Origin: Gordius sp. MW1
Taxonomy: Eukaryota > Nematomorpha > Gordioida > Gordea > Gordiidae
DNA: 64,000 nt
Direction: 5' to 3'
Assembly: GCA_964036665.1 (NCBI GenBank)
Contig: OZ038529.1
Span: 18,791,560 to 18,855,559, forward strand
Shown: piece by piece, positions 11,773 to 24,064 of the stretch
Layout: every line of letters starts with the position of its first letter
Numbering within the stretch: position 1 is the first letter of the stretch
Program-made: the position numbers and the translations under genes
Notes under the pieces: model-generated
Database searches by the model: none
The model's input: only the letters and a program-made list of their open reading frames with translations
Told to the model about the DNA's origin: nothing

Positions 11773-12067
11773 ACTTGAAAGGCTAACTCTCTCTCATAAA
11801 TGCTCAATTTTTTGGATACGCGTGCGTTTGACTGTATTTTAGACACGCCGACACATCATATTTTTATACATACTAGTCTAGCTTCTTTTGACACCACCAC
11901 CACCACCTCAAGGTCTATTTCCTTCATTATGAATGGGTACATAAGTTTTGCGTCGTCTTTCGTCCCCGAACATAGCTCTTGTTTTTATAAACAAATCAAG
12001 TTTTGCGGTATTTTGTAACATACAATGGATCTACACCTTTTTTATATACATTATTTATTTGTTATGC

Positions 12068-12073
12068 AATAAA
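12068..12073 (+). terminator. Candidate polyadenylation signal for Cbl
   Basis: The first clear AATAAA after the Cbl stop, about 295 bp downstream, in AT-rich 3' UTR-like sequence. Confidence 0.45.
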
Positions 12074-14186
12074 TTTAATACTTATTAATGCGAGTTAATC
12101 AATTGGCAATATATTCATGAGATCAAATAATAAATAACAATTTCTGCTTTTTTGCTCTTTATAAAGCCTATCATTGTACTAATTTTCTAGTCATATAGAA
12201 ATTTAGATAGGTTATTATATAAAGGACAAATTAGTTTGAAGCATTTATATAGGTTTATCCCCATCTGCTCTAATAATAAACTTGTATTTTGTTTTAATAA
12301 TTAAAGTAAATATATCTGTTGAGCAATTCGCTAAAAGTTTATTTCATTTCCATTAATATATATTAGAAAAAGGTTTAGTAAATTTTATATATATGGCTCT
12401 AACACTTAGATGTGTGTTAATTTAGGATCAATAACACGGTTTAGCAAGAAAAATAGATTGTATGCAGATTTTAGTAGAGTTTTTCGCGGTGAACACGAAT
12501 ATATTTTAAATTTTTTCCCTATATGTCATGCTTTTGAAATATTTGCTGTTAAAGTTGCTAAAACAGCAATTTTGGTTTTTCAAACGTCAATAACCTGCAA
12601 ATTAATTGGTAAAATTTTAATTTAATATATTTAATTTATAAATAAAGGGGAGAGGTCATGAGTGTACTTGCATACCACCCTGTATATAAAAGATTGGGTT
12701 TAACAAAAAACCATAAAGTTTAAGGAAAGGGCCCCTGGTTAACTTAGAAGGACCAATTTTTAATAAACTTATACTTGATCAACATATTAATAATCAATAA
12801 TATATCGAAATCAAGCTCGATTGAACTTGGGAATAGCCTAACTCTTATAATCTTTTTACTTGAAAACTTTTTTGTTTCTGTTAAAACGTTTATTTTTAAG
12901 ATAACAGTCACATATATAAGCGTAATATAAAAAAGGAATATTAGTTAAAAAAGGTCTGTTATTGTCGTCTAAAATGGGCCAAGAGTCGGCAAAGGATTTA
13001 AATATAATCAAGCTCGATTGGACTTGCTCATAGCTAAACGCCTATAATGTTTTTCCTTGTAAAAATTTTATAGGCTTTACTCTGAGAAGTAATTTTCTTA
13101 AAGATGCTAACATGTTCAACGAGCGCCTTACGGAAAAGGATAATAGACAAAATTTATTTTGTTAATTTATTCGATTTATAGATGGATAATAAGTCACATT
13201 TAGTCAGGAAAGCGAGACGGCTCATATGGATGAAGAGCACTTACTTATATTTATCCACATTCATAATTTTTATCTCTAGTTAAGGGTAACCACTTGAAAT
13301 AGAATATAAACTTGCAATCTCTTTGTGTTGGTAATGGTAGGGTAAGTGGTAACACTCCAATTAGTGGTAGTGATTCATTTAGGGCTTCTATTGATGTGTC
13401 AAAACGATATAAGGTAATTTATTCAAGCAAGTGAGTTGCAATATCTGATTAAACTTACGTGGCAAGTACACATAATATATTCGGTATTTAGATTAATGGA
13501 TGGATTTACTTTGCGAAGTATTTTAACTCTTTACTCATGAGAATAGACAGGATGGAAATACCGGGTTACGTGATCGACCTACCTAATTTAAGGATAAAGC
13601 CAAGCTTAAACCGGTGGGAAAAAATTAGCTGTTAAAATAGCCAAATTTTAGCATGTTTCATGAATTAAACGGTTATTTATCTTTCCGCATAAGCTGGGGT
13701 TTTAAAATCATAATCGCACTTGCAAGGTTAGATATCACTCTTTAATGGCAAACAATAGCGCACATTTTAGGAGCTTTTTTTATAATAAATATATCATCAT
13801 TTATGGCTAACGTCACTTTAAATATCGATTTATTTGAATAAAATGATGTCAAGGGGTATGCTAGCTATCAATTTATTTTGTGTAGTTGTTTAGGTGTCAA
13901 CTAGTAATGAAAGAACTTAGATTGCCATTTTTCACGCTTTACATGGTCATCATCTCGCTTTGTTTCGCATAAAACTTCTTAATGGTTAGAAATCATTTAA
14001 ATCTCAAGTGTTAAGCATTTTGACCATTAAATTAGATTTTTGTCCATCATGTTAGACTAAATTATTGCATAAACCTATCAATTCTTGTAATAATTTGATA
14101 AAAATTAAGCGTTGATCTGAAATCTACTGAAGGTTAAACATTATAGGTTTAAAGTAATTAAAAGTAATTACGATGGATAATGTAAT

Positions 14187-14204
14187 TTTATTAACGACTT
14201 TATT
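14187..14204 (-). terminator. Candidate polyadenylation signals for the 613-aa GPCR
   Basis: Two AATAAA motifs on the minus strand (14187-14192 and 14199-14204) lie about 180 bp beyond the stop codon. Confidence 0.4.
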
Positions 14205-14380
14205 TTTCTGAACAATTCATATCAAATAACAGACAGACGCTATATGTACACATTCAATATATATATATATAACAATTTGGCCAAATAATGACAAGTTTTA
14301 GGTGAGAATAGTCGGTAATGAGCATTTAAACAAATTATATCAACATAAAACAAGCATTCAGTACTCATTATCTTAGATTT

Positions 14381-16222
14381 TTACGGTTTACACACATTAT
14401 TTATTTGAGCCTTGATCCAAACAGGTGAGGGATTAGTGTGACGTTTAGGCTTTAAATCCATTTCTATAGTTGATGTCATGTCATTATTCACTATATGCGA
14501 ATTTGGGGAATTGTATTGAGCAAACGACCGATGTCCAGGGCAAGAGGCTGATTCAAGAATTAACGATGTCAAATTTTTGGAGTCTCGCTTGAGTTTTCTC
14601 TTAAACTTTATAAAATCTGGTTTATTGGATCGCTTGTTATTACTATTATAACTATCTTTACCAGCACTATTCGCCAAAGGGATATGTTCGGGAGATCCAT
14701 TGCCTAAGTTAAGCATCCGTCTATTGCTGATATTACAACAAGGAGAAAACGACAATAGTTGGTTAAAAGTGTCTCGAAATTGTTTGCTCATGCGGCAATA
14801 AATGAAAAAATTTAAGGGATAACTGGCAAGGATCAGAAAATCAATGACCGTGGATAGTACGGCCGCTATTTGGTAGTTTAACACCGACATTTCGAAAGTG
14901 TTTTCTATAATGTGTAAAACGAATATTATTCCTAGCGGAATTTCAACGATCAAAAAAATAGTGACGACCAACACTAACATATAGGTGGTGGACGTAGTTT
15001 CTCGGACCTTTTTCTCGTCACCACCGCGCTTGTCCTTCATCAACTTTTTTCTTCGATTTACAGCCTTGCGCATAGCATATATTAGCAGGCCATTCAAAAC
15101 GACGAGAGATGTACAAGGTACAACATGAACAAACACAACTCGAAACCAATAGTATAGATTGAAATAAACATTTTCCCAATTTAAGAGCCAAGGCGTGGGG
15201 GATGCTCCGCAATGATAAACCATGTCTTTTGAGGAATCGATCTTTTGCAACGTTTTGACTTCACCCCACTTCTTAAGCATCGTACCCCAATTTACATGGA
15301 CCTCTTTGTAATTGTTTTCAAAAAAGCGGGGAACATTGGGAGTCGCCGCTGCTATGTAGATGCAGATTACTGTTATCAATACACGTGGCACGGTACACCA
15401 CGTCCGGGCTAAATTGGAGTAACATACATAAAGGTATCTTTGAGCCGCGAGCGCAGTTATAAGCCATATGGAGGCGGTGTGGAATACCGTAGGAATGTGC
15501 ATGACTCCATAGCCATAATACTTGCACCAAGCAAGGTTGACCGGTTTTAGATATCCTCGAAAGACGTAGTAATGTAGCATCCATGGGAGTGGAAAAATGC
15601 CAGTTAGAATATCGGTTATGGCCATACAGGCCAATAATGTATTTGTTGGAGAACGCATATTTTTATGCAATAGAACGACCACCACGAAGGTATTCGTTAC
15701 CAAAGTTAAGCATATCAATCCTGTACCGGCATAACCTAGTAAGGGTACAGCGTATTTGATAGGTTTTTTGCCCAGAAAATTTATTGGATTATACCTTGGC
15801 AGCATCGAATTCTGATTAGTTTCGTTTGATGATCTGATTGTGGAATAGTTACGTTTAATTTTTGTTTGAATACTCTGAGACGTGTTCATGGTTAAATCCG
15901 TAACTTCCTCGGGCAAAATTGTAAAAATGCTTATGCTCGTAGTATTTTCGATTGATGTTGAGCTTGTTTTGAACAGCACGTTTTTACTGTGACGTTTGCG
16001 ATGTAAAAATTGCCGTATATTCGATAAATTATGTACCATGTTATTTAAAATATTTTTAAACGCTAGATTGTTCGTTACATAATGCATATCATTTATCAAC
16101 GGTTTTAAAACGGGCATTAAAGTTAATTGTGATTCATTTGGGGGCACTAAAGCATTATGTGAACTGATATCCCATATTAATACAATAAAGATAACGGGAT
16201 AAAAAGTTGGCTTAGCCAACAT
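14381..16222 (-). CDS. Class A peptide GPCR, SPR/MIP/FMRFamide-receptor-like (613 aa)
   Basis: A likely neuropeptide receptor of the plasma membrane. It is intronless. A hydrophobic signal-like N-terminus (FYPVIFIVLIW) is followed by a long extracellular region with six N-X-S/T sites (29, 65, 93, 113, 125, 133). TM1 about 159-186, TM2 193-220 (SPTNTLLACMAITDILTG), TM3 241-264 ending QRY instead of DRY, TM4 279-297, TM5 356-384, TM6 411-437 (VEIPLG), TM7 451-476 ending SYPLNFFIYCRMS instead of NPxxY. Cys233 and Cys338 can form the ECL1-ECL2 disulphide. The RSPTN, PLPW, HIPTVFHTASIW and SYPxNFxIYC motifs are typical of sex-peptide/myoinhibitory-peptide and related FMRFamide receptors. The ligand is unknown. 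ATG at 16222 is chosen because it gives the signal peptide. Confidence 0.93.
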   Translation of the reverse strand: MLAKPTFYPVIFIVLIWDISSHNALVPPNESQLTLMPVLKPLINDMHYVTNNLAFKNILNNMVHNLSNIRQFLHRKRHSKNVLFKTSSTSIENTTSISIFTILPEEVTDLTMNTSQSIQTKIKRNYSTIRSSNETNQNSMLPRYNPINFLGKKPIKYAVPLLGYAGTGLICLTLVTNTFVVVVLLHKNMRSPTNTLLACMAITDILTGIFPLPWMLHYYVFRGYLKPVNLAWCKYYGYGVMHIPTVFHTASIWLITALAAQRYLYVCYSNLARTWCTVPRVLITVICIYIAAATPNVPRFFENNYKEVHVNWGTMLKKWGEVKTLQKIDSSKDMVYHCGASPTPWLLNWENVYFNLYYWFRVVFVHVVPCTSLVVLNGLLIYAMRKAVNRRKKLMKDKRGGDEKKVRETTSTTYMLVLVVTIFLIVEIPLGIIFVLHIIENTFEMSVLNYQIAAVLSTVIDFLILASYPLNFFIYCRMSKQFRDTFNQLLSFSPCCNISNRRMLNLGNGSPEHIPLANSAGKDSYNSNNKRSNKPDFIKFKRKLKRDSKNLTSLILESASCPGHRSFAQYNSPNSHIVNNDMTSTIEMDLKPKRHTNPSPVWIKAQINNVCKP

Positions 16223-16570
16223 AGTCTACAAAATAGCTATTTTCTCGCTATTTTCGAAAACTTTGTCCAAAATCGGAAGTGGCATTCAGTTTCATAACTA
16301 AAATAAACAGATGATTAGAGTATATTATTATTGTTATATTCATAAATTAAATGTATAATGTTATTATGAAATTTAAATATATATATAAGCGCAACTTAGT
16401 CATTATTAAAAACGTTGCAAACTTTTAATTATTAAACTAAATGCGTCTATATAAACTCGGGCCTTCGGCCCTCGTGGGAAGGGGGAGAAGGGAAGGGAAG
16501 AGGGGAAGGGAAGGGAAGAGGGGAAGGGAAGGGGGGACGACTCATCTGTACTTCGTATAAATGTATCCTA
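16223..16570. other. 5' flank of the 613-aa GPCR with purine-rich tract
   Basis: The upstream flank of the minus-strand receptor. It contains the hairpin GGGCCTTCGGCCC (about 16459-16471) and a GGGAA/GAGGG simple repeat from about 16478 to 16556. No core promoter is certain. Confidence 0.5.
16478..16556 (+). repeat. (GGGAA)n-type purine microsatellite
   Basis: An almost pure purine run of GGGAAGGGAAGAGGGGAAG repeats on the + strand. Confidence 0.85.
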
Positions 16571-16889
16571 TTTGCTATGCAATTTATGGGCGAGAAAGGT
16601 GGGAAGGGGCGAGAATGCCTATAGGGGGGTGTTAAATGCCTAATGATTAATTAATTATTTATACAAATTTTCCATAATAGGCAAAATGTAATATAGGCAA
16701 AATGTAATATAGGCAAGGGTTAGGGTTAGATTTAGTGTTTGCTTCTAGTTGCGTATTACATTAGTTTTTATGGCCTTTAGTGATTATGGGTCTAACAAAC
16801 ATTATATTATAAAACAACACAATGTTAAGAATTTGCAGAATTGTTGGGAGAAATTTTTTGTTGCATTTGAACAATTTTTAATTAAAAAA

Positions 16890-18110
16890 ATCAAAAATTT
16901 GGCCAATGGTCACTTTTTCTCTATTGGTCAGTACCAACAGATACTCTATAAGTCAATGATAGCCAAAAAAACGGAAAAAAAAATTTTGATGCTCACTTTG
17001 GCCAATAGTCATTTTTTTCCATTGGTCAGCAGCCAGCACACGGTAAAAGTGGATATAAATTCATAAGAGTAAAAAAAACGAAAAAAAAATTTTCGAATCA
17101 CATTTTGGCCAATGGTCATTTTTTTCCATTGGTCAGCAGCCAGGACACGGTAAAAGTGGATATAAATTCATAATAGTCAAAAAAAAACGAAAAAAAAGGT
17201 TTTGAATCACATTTTAGCCAATGGTCATTTTATTCCATTGGTCAGCAGCCAGCGGACGGCCAAAAAGTCATAATAGCAATGGTAGTAACAGGAACAATCA
17301 TAATAGTCAAAAAAAACGAAAAAAATAATTTCGATTCACATTTTGGCCAATGGTCATTTTTTCCATCGGTCAGCCAACGGACGGCTAAAACGTCTTATTA
17401 TCAATGGTAGTAACAAGAACAATCATAATGGTCGGGAAAAAACGAAGAAATAAACTTGGATTCACATTTTGGCCAATGGTCATTTTTTCCATCGGTCAGC
17501 AGCCAACGGACGGCCAAAAAGTCTTATTGTCAATGGTAGTAACAAGAACAATCATAATAGTCGAAAAAAAACGAAAAAAATAATTTCGATTCACATTTTG
17601 GCCAATGGTAATTTTTTTCATCGGTCAGGAGCCAGCGGACGGCCAAAAAGTCATAATAGCAATGGTAGTAACAGGAACAATCATAATAGTCAAAAAAAAC
17701 GAAAAAAATAATTTCGATTCACATTTTGGCCAATGGTCATTTTTTTCATTGGTCAGTAGCCAACGGACGGCCAAAAAGTCTTATTATCAATGATAGTAAC
17801 AAGAACAATCAGAAGAGTCAAAAAAACTCCGGGATTCTAACCCAAAAACTAGTTAAATTGCATAGCAATTAGAAGTAAACAACTTTTATTTATGTTTATT
17901 ATATAACATTGGTCAGCAGCCAGCGGACGGCCAAAAAGTCATAATAGCAATGGTAGAAACAGGAACAATCATAATAATCAAAAAAAACGAAAAAATAATT
18001 TCGATTCACATTTTGGCCAATGGTCATTTTTTTCATTGGTCAGCAGCCAGCGGACGGCCAAAAATTCTTATTATCAATGATAGTAACAAGAACAATCATA
18101 AGAGTCAAAA
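16890..18110 (+). repeat. Minisatellite/satellite array, 105-129 bp unit
   Basis: About nine units, each with the anchor TTTGGCCAATGGTCATT at about 16901, 17000, 17107, 17216, 17345, 17471, 17600, 17728 and 18015. Most carry CCAATGG...CCATTGG, a 7-bp stem hairpin, then CAGC(G)GACGGCCAAAAAGTC. Early units are about 100-109 bp and later ones about 126-129 bp. Open frames across it are repeat artefacts. Confidence 0.93.
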
Positions 18111-18133
18111 AAACTATGGGATTCTAACCCCAA

Positions 18134-18420
18134 AACTAGTTAAATTGCATAGCAATTAAAAGTAAACAACTTTTATTTATGTTTATTATATAACTAGTTA
18201 AAGTGCATAGCATTAAAAGTAAACAACTTTTATCTATGTTTATTATATAACAAAACTAGTTAAATTGCATAGCAATTAAAAGTAAACAACTTTTATTTAT
18301 GTTTATTATATAACAAAAACTAGTTAAATTGCATAGCAATTAAAAGTAAACAACTTTTATTTATGTTTATTATATAACTAGTTAAATTGCATAGCAATTA
18401 AAAGTAAACAACTTTTATTT
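18134..18420 (+). repeat. 61-bp tandem repeat array
   Basis: About five head-to-tail units starting AACTAGTTAAATTGCATAGC and ending TTATTATATAAC, at about 18134, 18192, 18254, 18318 and 18376, with one isolated unit at 17847. Each carries the palindromic TTGCATAGCAATT seen in the element termini. Confidence 0.9.
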
Positions 18421-18422
18421 AG

Positions 18423-18495
18423 GGAGATAGAGATGAGGGGTGGGGCACCTCTTATGCATGAGATAGAGATGAGGGGTGGGGCACCTCTTTCTCAT
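18423..18495 (+). repeat. Duplicated 36-bp unit
   Basis: Two copies of GAGATAGAGATGAGGGGTGG followed by GGCACCTCTT, 36 bp apart. Confidence 0.85.
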
Positions 18496-18610
18496 GCATT
18501 AATTTAAAAAAGCGATAACTTAATATACCCAATGCAAATAGATAGGGAGGACAACGGACAACGGACAACGGACAACCAAAAACGAGCCCATAAATTGCAT
18601 AGCAATTAAT

Positions 18611-19007
18611 ATCTTTTTGAATCATACATGAATCATTATGAGGCATTAATTATATATGTTAATTCTTACTATCGATTATTTACTTAAATGACACTTAGGG
18701 GAATTAATTTTTTAAATTTATTGAAATTTGCATAAATTTTATTAGTGTTGAAATAGCTAAAGCTCAAAATGGCCACTAGATAATCAAGTCATATAAGAAC
18801 TATTTGTATTTTTTAAGTAAGCTCGTAATGTATTGCAAGATTTGATAAACTCTAAGTGGTATTTATAATAAAAATAACTAATTTTCTTAAAATATTTGTT
18901 CTATCAAATTAATTTTCCAATTTGGCCTGACGAAAAACTTTAAATATATAAATTTAGAACAAAACAAATATGCCATTTGGTTAAAGATGCGAAATAACTA
19001 CTGTTTG
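18611..19007. other. AT-rich spacer
   Basis: Nothing recognised between the satellite element and the first G-tract MITE. Confidence 0.5.
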
Positions 19008-19015
19008 ATCAATTA

Positions 19016-19195
19016 CATGGGCGTAGCCAGAGGGGGGGGGCCGCCCCCCCCCCCTAAATGGCGAGAAAAAAAAATTTCAATGCAAAAACCCTTAAATTAA
19101 AAAAAATATTATTTGCCCCCCTCACCCCCCCCCCCCCTCGATTGAAGTTTTAAACGTTTCGCCCCCCCCCAATCCAAAACCTGGCTACGCCCATG
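19016..19195. mobile_element. G-tract MITE with CATGGGCGTAGCC termini
   Basis: Inverted ends CATGGGCGTAGCCAG / CTGGCTACGCCCATG flank G and C tracts. A perfect 8-bp target duplication ATCAATTA lies at 19008-19015 and 19196-19203. Confidence 0.93.
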
Positions 19196-19471
19196 ATCAA
19201 TTATATGTAATAAAGATCAATGACTTATTATTCTTTTACATATCAGTAATTGGAAAACAAGTGGCATTTAATTTCCATATTATTCGAGTCCAAAAGGCTC
19301 AAACGAGATTTAGGGCCTTGGAATAAATAACTGGTTGATCAAATAGATAGGAAATTTTCTAGTGATCTTTTGCAATAAAATTCAGATTTTGCCCATTTTA
19401 ACACGCCCTTTATTAGAGTTTTGGAAGTTACTACCTGTTTATTCTTACAAAAGTTAATGTTTAATTATATA

Positions 19472-19633
19472 CATGGGCGTAGCCAGGTTTTGGATTAGGG
19501 GGGGGGGGGCAAAACGTTTAAAAGTTCAATTAGAAGGGGGCAAAATATAATTTTTTTTAATTTTTCAAAGTTTTTGAATTTAATTTTTTTTTTGTAAATT
19601 AAGAGGCCACCTGCCCCCCCGGCTACGCCCATG
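19472..19633. mobile_element. G-tract MITE
   Basis: CATGGGCGTAGCCAGG at the left and GGCTACGCCCATG at the right. The flanks ATTATATA / ATCGTATA match at 6 of 8 positions, a decayed target duplication. Confidence 0.88.
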
Positions 19634-21091
19634 ATCGTATAACTTGTTAAAAAGATTAAGCATCCTTTTTTATTTACTATTATTTTAAATATGTCTAATA
19701 TGGCGATATTAAACTATTTAACTTTCTACAAGGCCTAAAAGTAAAAGTAAAATTTTAAAAATTATTACTATTAGATTAAATATTGTTTGCTTGTTGAATA
19801 CCAATATATAATTTTAAAAATGGCTAGTTGAACATGAAAGTGATATAATGAATATTTATGTTATGTTACAAATTGGAAATATCCTATTTATTAACCCGTA
19901 TATAATAGGTCTAAATAACTATTAAGTTAACTACCATTAATTGATTATTTTTGTAATATCTTATAGCAATCAATAATTAATTAAACACAATTTATTTGGA
20001 AATGCTTTTTATTTGCATTTCTTTAAATTTAAAATTGGAAAAATCAATTTCATATTGTAATAATATAAAAACGCTAGTTTTGTTATATTATATTAATATG
20101 TTGAAAAACCCTAAAAAACTCGCTTTAAAAATCACATTCAACAAGTTATGGTAGGTATTTTTAACTATAAATTTAGATTGATTAAAATATGCAATTTCCA
20201 TTATATGATATGATAGACAACTTCTACAGTTCAGAAATATATGAAAGACATATTTCAAAAAGTCTTTTATAAAATGTATGTAAATATAAAAAACCTTAAT
20301 GGAATTAAACGTGTGTATCATGTATAAACATAAAAATTTTTGTTTAACTTAGCTGACTCAATAATTCTGGTAGGCATTTTTTAATTAAATTAATTGATTA
20401 TTATATCCTATGTATATGTGATAAATTTTAATAAATCCTATTATCATCGTACAATGTTCTAAATATTTAATATCCTGTGTTTGAGGATTCGACCTATTTC
20501 CACAATTTATCATAATAACGTAATGATTGAATTAAAATGCATTTGTTTTGATTTGTAAGCTATCGACTAAAATGGAATCGATATGTATAAGTTTTTAATT
20601 ATAATTAAATCAAGGCTGCAACGTGGAATATTGTAGGAAATTAAAAAGGACTGCTCTTTTAAGGGATTAGGCTATTTTTAAATTTAATTACTTAAATTGT
20701 GTGGAATGGGAGCAGGATTAAGCAGTGACAAAAGAATAAACTATGGAACCGCAAAATTAATTAATTTAGCACGTACTACTATCGAATCAATGCAGATTCA
20801 AAAACATAGCAAGGTAGTAAACCTTATTGCTTAATAGCTGAAAATTAAAACATAGTTTTTTATAAACAATGTATAATTCTTAATTATTTAGCAGTTAACC
20901 AACCACACGTGGTCAATGGGATTCAAAGTTCTCATATGGGACGTTCTTGTATCGCCTTAGAACTTCACGACTTTCTTTAATTTAAATGAACAATTTAGTT
21001 TACAAAATTTATTATTCTTGTCAAATTTCTGCAAAAAATATTTTTTCTGTATTGTTTATCAAGGATTATTTTGTCTTTTATAAGTTTATGC
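19634..21091. other. AT-rich intergenic sequence
   Basis: No gene or repeat family recognised. The minus-strand frame at 20088-20321 has no recognisable homology and the base composition of its surroundings. Confidence 0.5.
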
Positions 21092-21261
21092 CATGGGCGT
21101 AGCCAAGGGGAGGGGGGGGGTACAGGGAGGGGCGGCTGCCACCCTCAATCCAAAAATTTGTTGAAATTTATAAAAATTATGACCAACATTTCTACAAAAG
21201 GTTCATTTGCCCCTCCCTAAATCACTATTGCCCCCCCCCCTAATTACTGGCTACGCCCATG
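21092..21261. mobile_element. G-tract MITE
   Basis: CATGGGCGTAGCCAAGG ... CTGGCTACGCCCATG, G tract then C tract. The flanking duplication is not clear. Confidence 0.85.
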
Positions 21262-24064
21262 GTGCTCATTTTTTGTCAGGCTTTGTTTAAATTCTATTAA
21301 TTAATTTTTCTACGCCTAAATGTCAAAACTTTCCATGAGTCTCAATTTAGTATAAAGAATAAATATTATCCCGCAGTATTTGTAAGAAGATGACGAGAAT
21401 ATCTGAACATTCATTTTCAACATAAGGGTTACCAAAACAAATGCTTGGGTTTTAATAAAAAAAAACGTAGAGAAAATTTTCAGAAAAGGTTTTATCTTAT
21501 TTGTCAGAACCTTACGACAATTTTAAAAAGAACAAAAGATTAAGCAGCGATTTTCAAAATCTTAAATTATTACACTTATTAAAGCTTGGCACTTTAAATA
21601 TTGCAAATTAATTGAGACGAATACAATTTGAATAAATATAAAAAATAAATATGTGGAAAATTGACATTAATAATTGTGTAATATTAATGAAAGGATAAAA
21701 ACCCATAATAGGCATATTATTTTCATTAAAACCTATTGATGCCTATCCGATTGACTAAAATCTTATTTTTTTATTTATAGTTATTATATTAGTGATCATT
21801 TGATCTTCGAAGGTAGAATTAGGTATACTTCAAATGGTGATAGGTTTGGGATTTCTGGCCATTAAAAGATGTGTTTTATTCGATTATAAATAGGACACCG
21901 GTATGCTAATAAATTCGTCCAATACATTAGCCAAATGGAAAAACGGTGAATAGATTAAATATAAAACAGTCCATCATAAAATATTTATCTTTAATCTGAT
22001 CCTTTATCCAATTTACTAATTCCGCGTGGTTGTCAAATCAACATTTGATTAGTTGACAAAACACATATCAATTCGATTTTATTGAAAAATTGTTTTACTG
22101 ATCGCAACCTCGAACATTACTTAGGGTTAGGGGTGTGCTAGGAGAATACAATATAGTTTTTAATTGAACTTTGAAGGTTTATTTATAATAATTATCAAGT
22201 TAAAAAAAAGCACTTGTCCAATTAAATATCCCAAGAGTTTAGGATAGATTTGGAGCCAAACTTTAACTAGAATAATACACTATTCTAAAAACTTATCTGT
22301 GGCTTTGATAAAAGAACCAATAAAATTTTTTCTAAAAATCTTTTTAAAAAATTTCCTGGATTTATCGGGGGGGATTTATTATGGCGCCATGTTTATATGT
22401 TAAACATAAACTACATAGTAATGGGTTATGATTAGAAATTCAAGTCATTATTAATATCACTTCCCAGTATGAGCCGCAATACTTTAGCCATTACCTAAAA
22501 ATCCATCTTTTTCGCTACAAAAAGAATTGTTAACATGACCACCTTTTTACTTTGTCAATTGGGTAAATTTGAAGTAAATGAATTTCAAACATTTCCTAAA
22601 TAGTTTAAGTGCTCATTTTAATTTTTAAAAATGCGAGTCTTTTTGTTGTTGCTTTTAGACAAATTTCAATATTTTTTCAAATTACAATCAGCCTATGAAA
22701 TTATTTTGACTTATTAAAATTTTATTTGACGATTTTTCTAAATTATGCTGCTTGTTAGCGGTTACGACAGAGAAAAATTTTTAATAGTTTTGAAATAAAT
22801 TATATCAATAGAGAATTGATGTTGAACTCAATGTCCTAAGTTGATTAAAAATAATTATTCCTTGTTGCAACATTTTATAGCACTTGACGTTTATTATTGA
22901 TTTTTGCGTTCAATATACAATCATTTTACATTTTAATTAATTACATTGAGCCATGAATATTTAATTTTAATCAAGATTTGCTAGGTTTCTTTTGAAGCGA
23001 TTTCCATTACAAATATCCGGGTCTTAAAAACGTGTTTTTTAATAATTTTAATGACTTGCCTCTATTGAAAATATATCAGTATATTTCATCCTTGAAATGT
23101 TAAAAGTAAAGCAATAATACTTTAATCTAGACTAAATGAGTATTTAAGCGAGTAAAAAGTTGTCCAGTTTAGATGGTATTAATAAGGTTTAATAATAAAC
23201 CACTTCCAGTTCATTGCTTTATAATGTGTAAACCCATTAAATTTCATTAAATTTTTCTAAATTTTTAAGGCGTAGTTTAGAAACAAATACACAAATAATA
23301 TTAATCAATATACATTAATTTTATTTTATTATTGAAATTAAAAATTAACCCCTCCTAATTCCTTCCTAAGTATTCTTAAACTAAGATCGCATTTGATAAG
23401 AATTTATCCACATATAATAGCGATAAATTTTTCAGGAAATTATTATTATACTGCAATTATTATTATTAGCAATATTTTTATTTATAAAATTTAATTACAC
23501 AAAATAAATTCACTTTTTTTATGTTGTTTCGGCTTATAAATTTTTCAACTGAAAGAAATACAATTTACAAGTAAGTAAGGGGAACGATATGTATATAGAA
23601 TGATTTTAATTAAATTATTTAAATTTTGTTAATTATATATGTGTAGAAATTGTATTATGGTAATTTTACACGCAAGTCATGACATATCAATCAAAATTAA
23701 TTAGGTTCAAAACAAAAACCTTATTTTCTGTCAATAATGGATTAAATATACAATATAACCTATTTTATATTGTTATGCTTCGATTTGATCTTTTTTAACC
23801 TACCCACAAAATTAGGCCAGGCCCTAACTATGATATATATTATATCAAAGATTTCTCTAATTCAAATATTTAAAGCTAAATGATAATTAATATTCTTTTA
23901 GACACAATCATAAAAGTTTTAAATTATTAATACAGTAAGTATTACATAAATAAACATGGGTCCACTTGATGTAAAGACAGATACTTGACTTAAACAAAAA
24001 ATTGTACGACAAAAAATATCGTTAATATATCGAGGACTACACAAAAAGCCGAGGGGATGCTTGC
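21262..24064. other. AT-rich intergenic region downstream of the 803-aa GPCR
   Basis: 2.8 kb without a supportable gene, repeat family or RNA. Numerous poly-A/T runs. Confidence 0.5.

Larger units (their letters stand above)
11773..14380. other. Cbl 3' UTR and convergent intergenic region
   Basis: The 3' UTR comes first. A loosely repeated segment around CAAGCTCGATTG follows at about 12808-12870 and 13008-13070. The Cbl and GPCR genes converge here. No other gene is seen. The open frames at 11800-12018 and 12410-12625 have no recognisable homology. Confidence 0.55.
16572..18605. mobile_element. TIR-bounded 2-kb element filled with tandem repeats
   Basis: Perfect 20-bp inverted termini TTGCTATGCAATTTATGGGC occur at 16572-16591, and as the complement at 18586-18605. 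Inside are the 105-129 bp satellite (16890-18110), a 61-bp tandem array (18134-18420), a duplicated 36-bp unit (18423-18495) and GGACAAC repeats. No transposase is present, so it is non-autonomous. The target duplication was not resolved. A truncated relative lies in Cbl intron 6, and a lone terminal motif sits at 40406-40422. Confidence 0.72.

Noticed and set aside
11800-12018. 72-codon frame just after the Cbl stop
   Set aside because: Lies in the expected 3' UTR, low-complexity Thr run, no homology recognised.
17469-18159. Plus-strand frames with the same repeated peptides
   Set aside because: Satellite artefacts, mirror of the Cbl-intron array.
16890-18420. Regular repeats that could suggest a CRISPR array
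   Set aside because: Units are contiguous satellite copies without unique spacers, in an intron-bearing eukaryotic genome.
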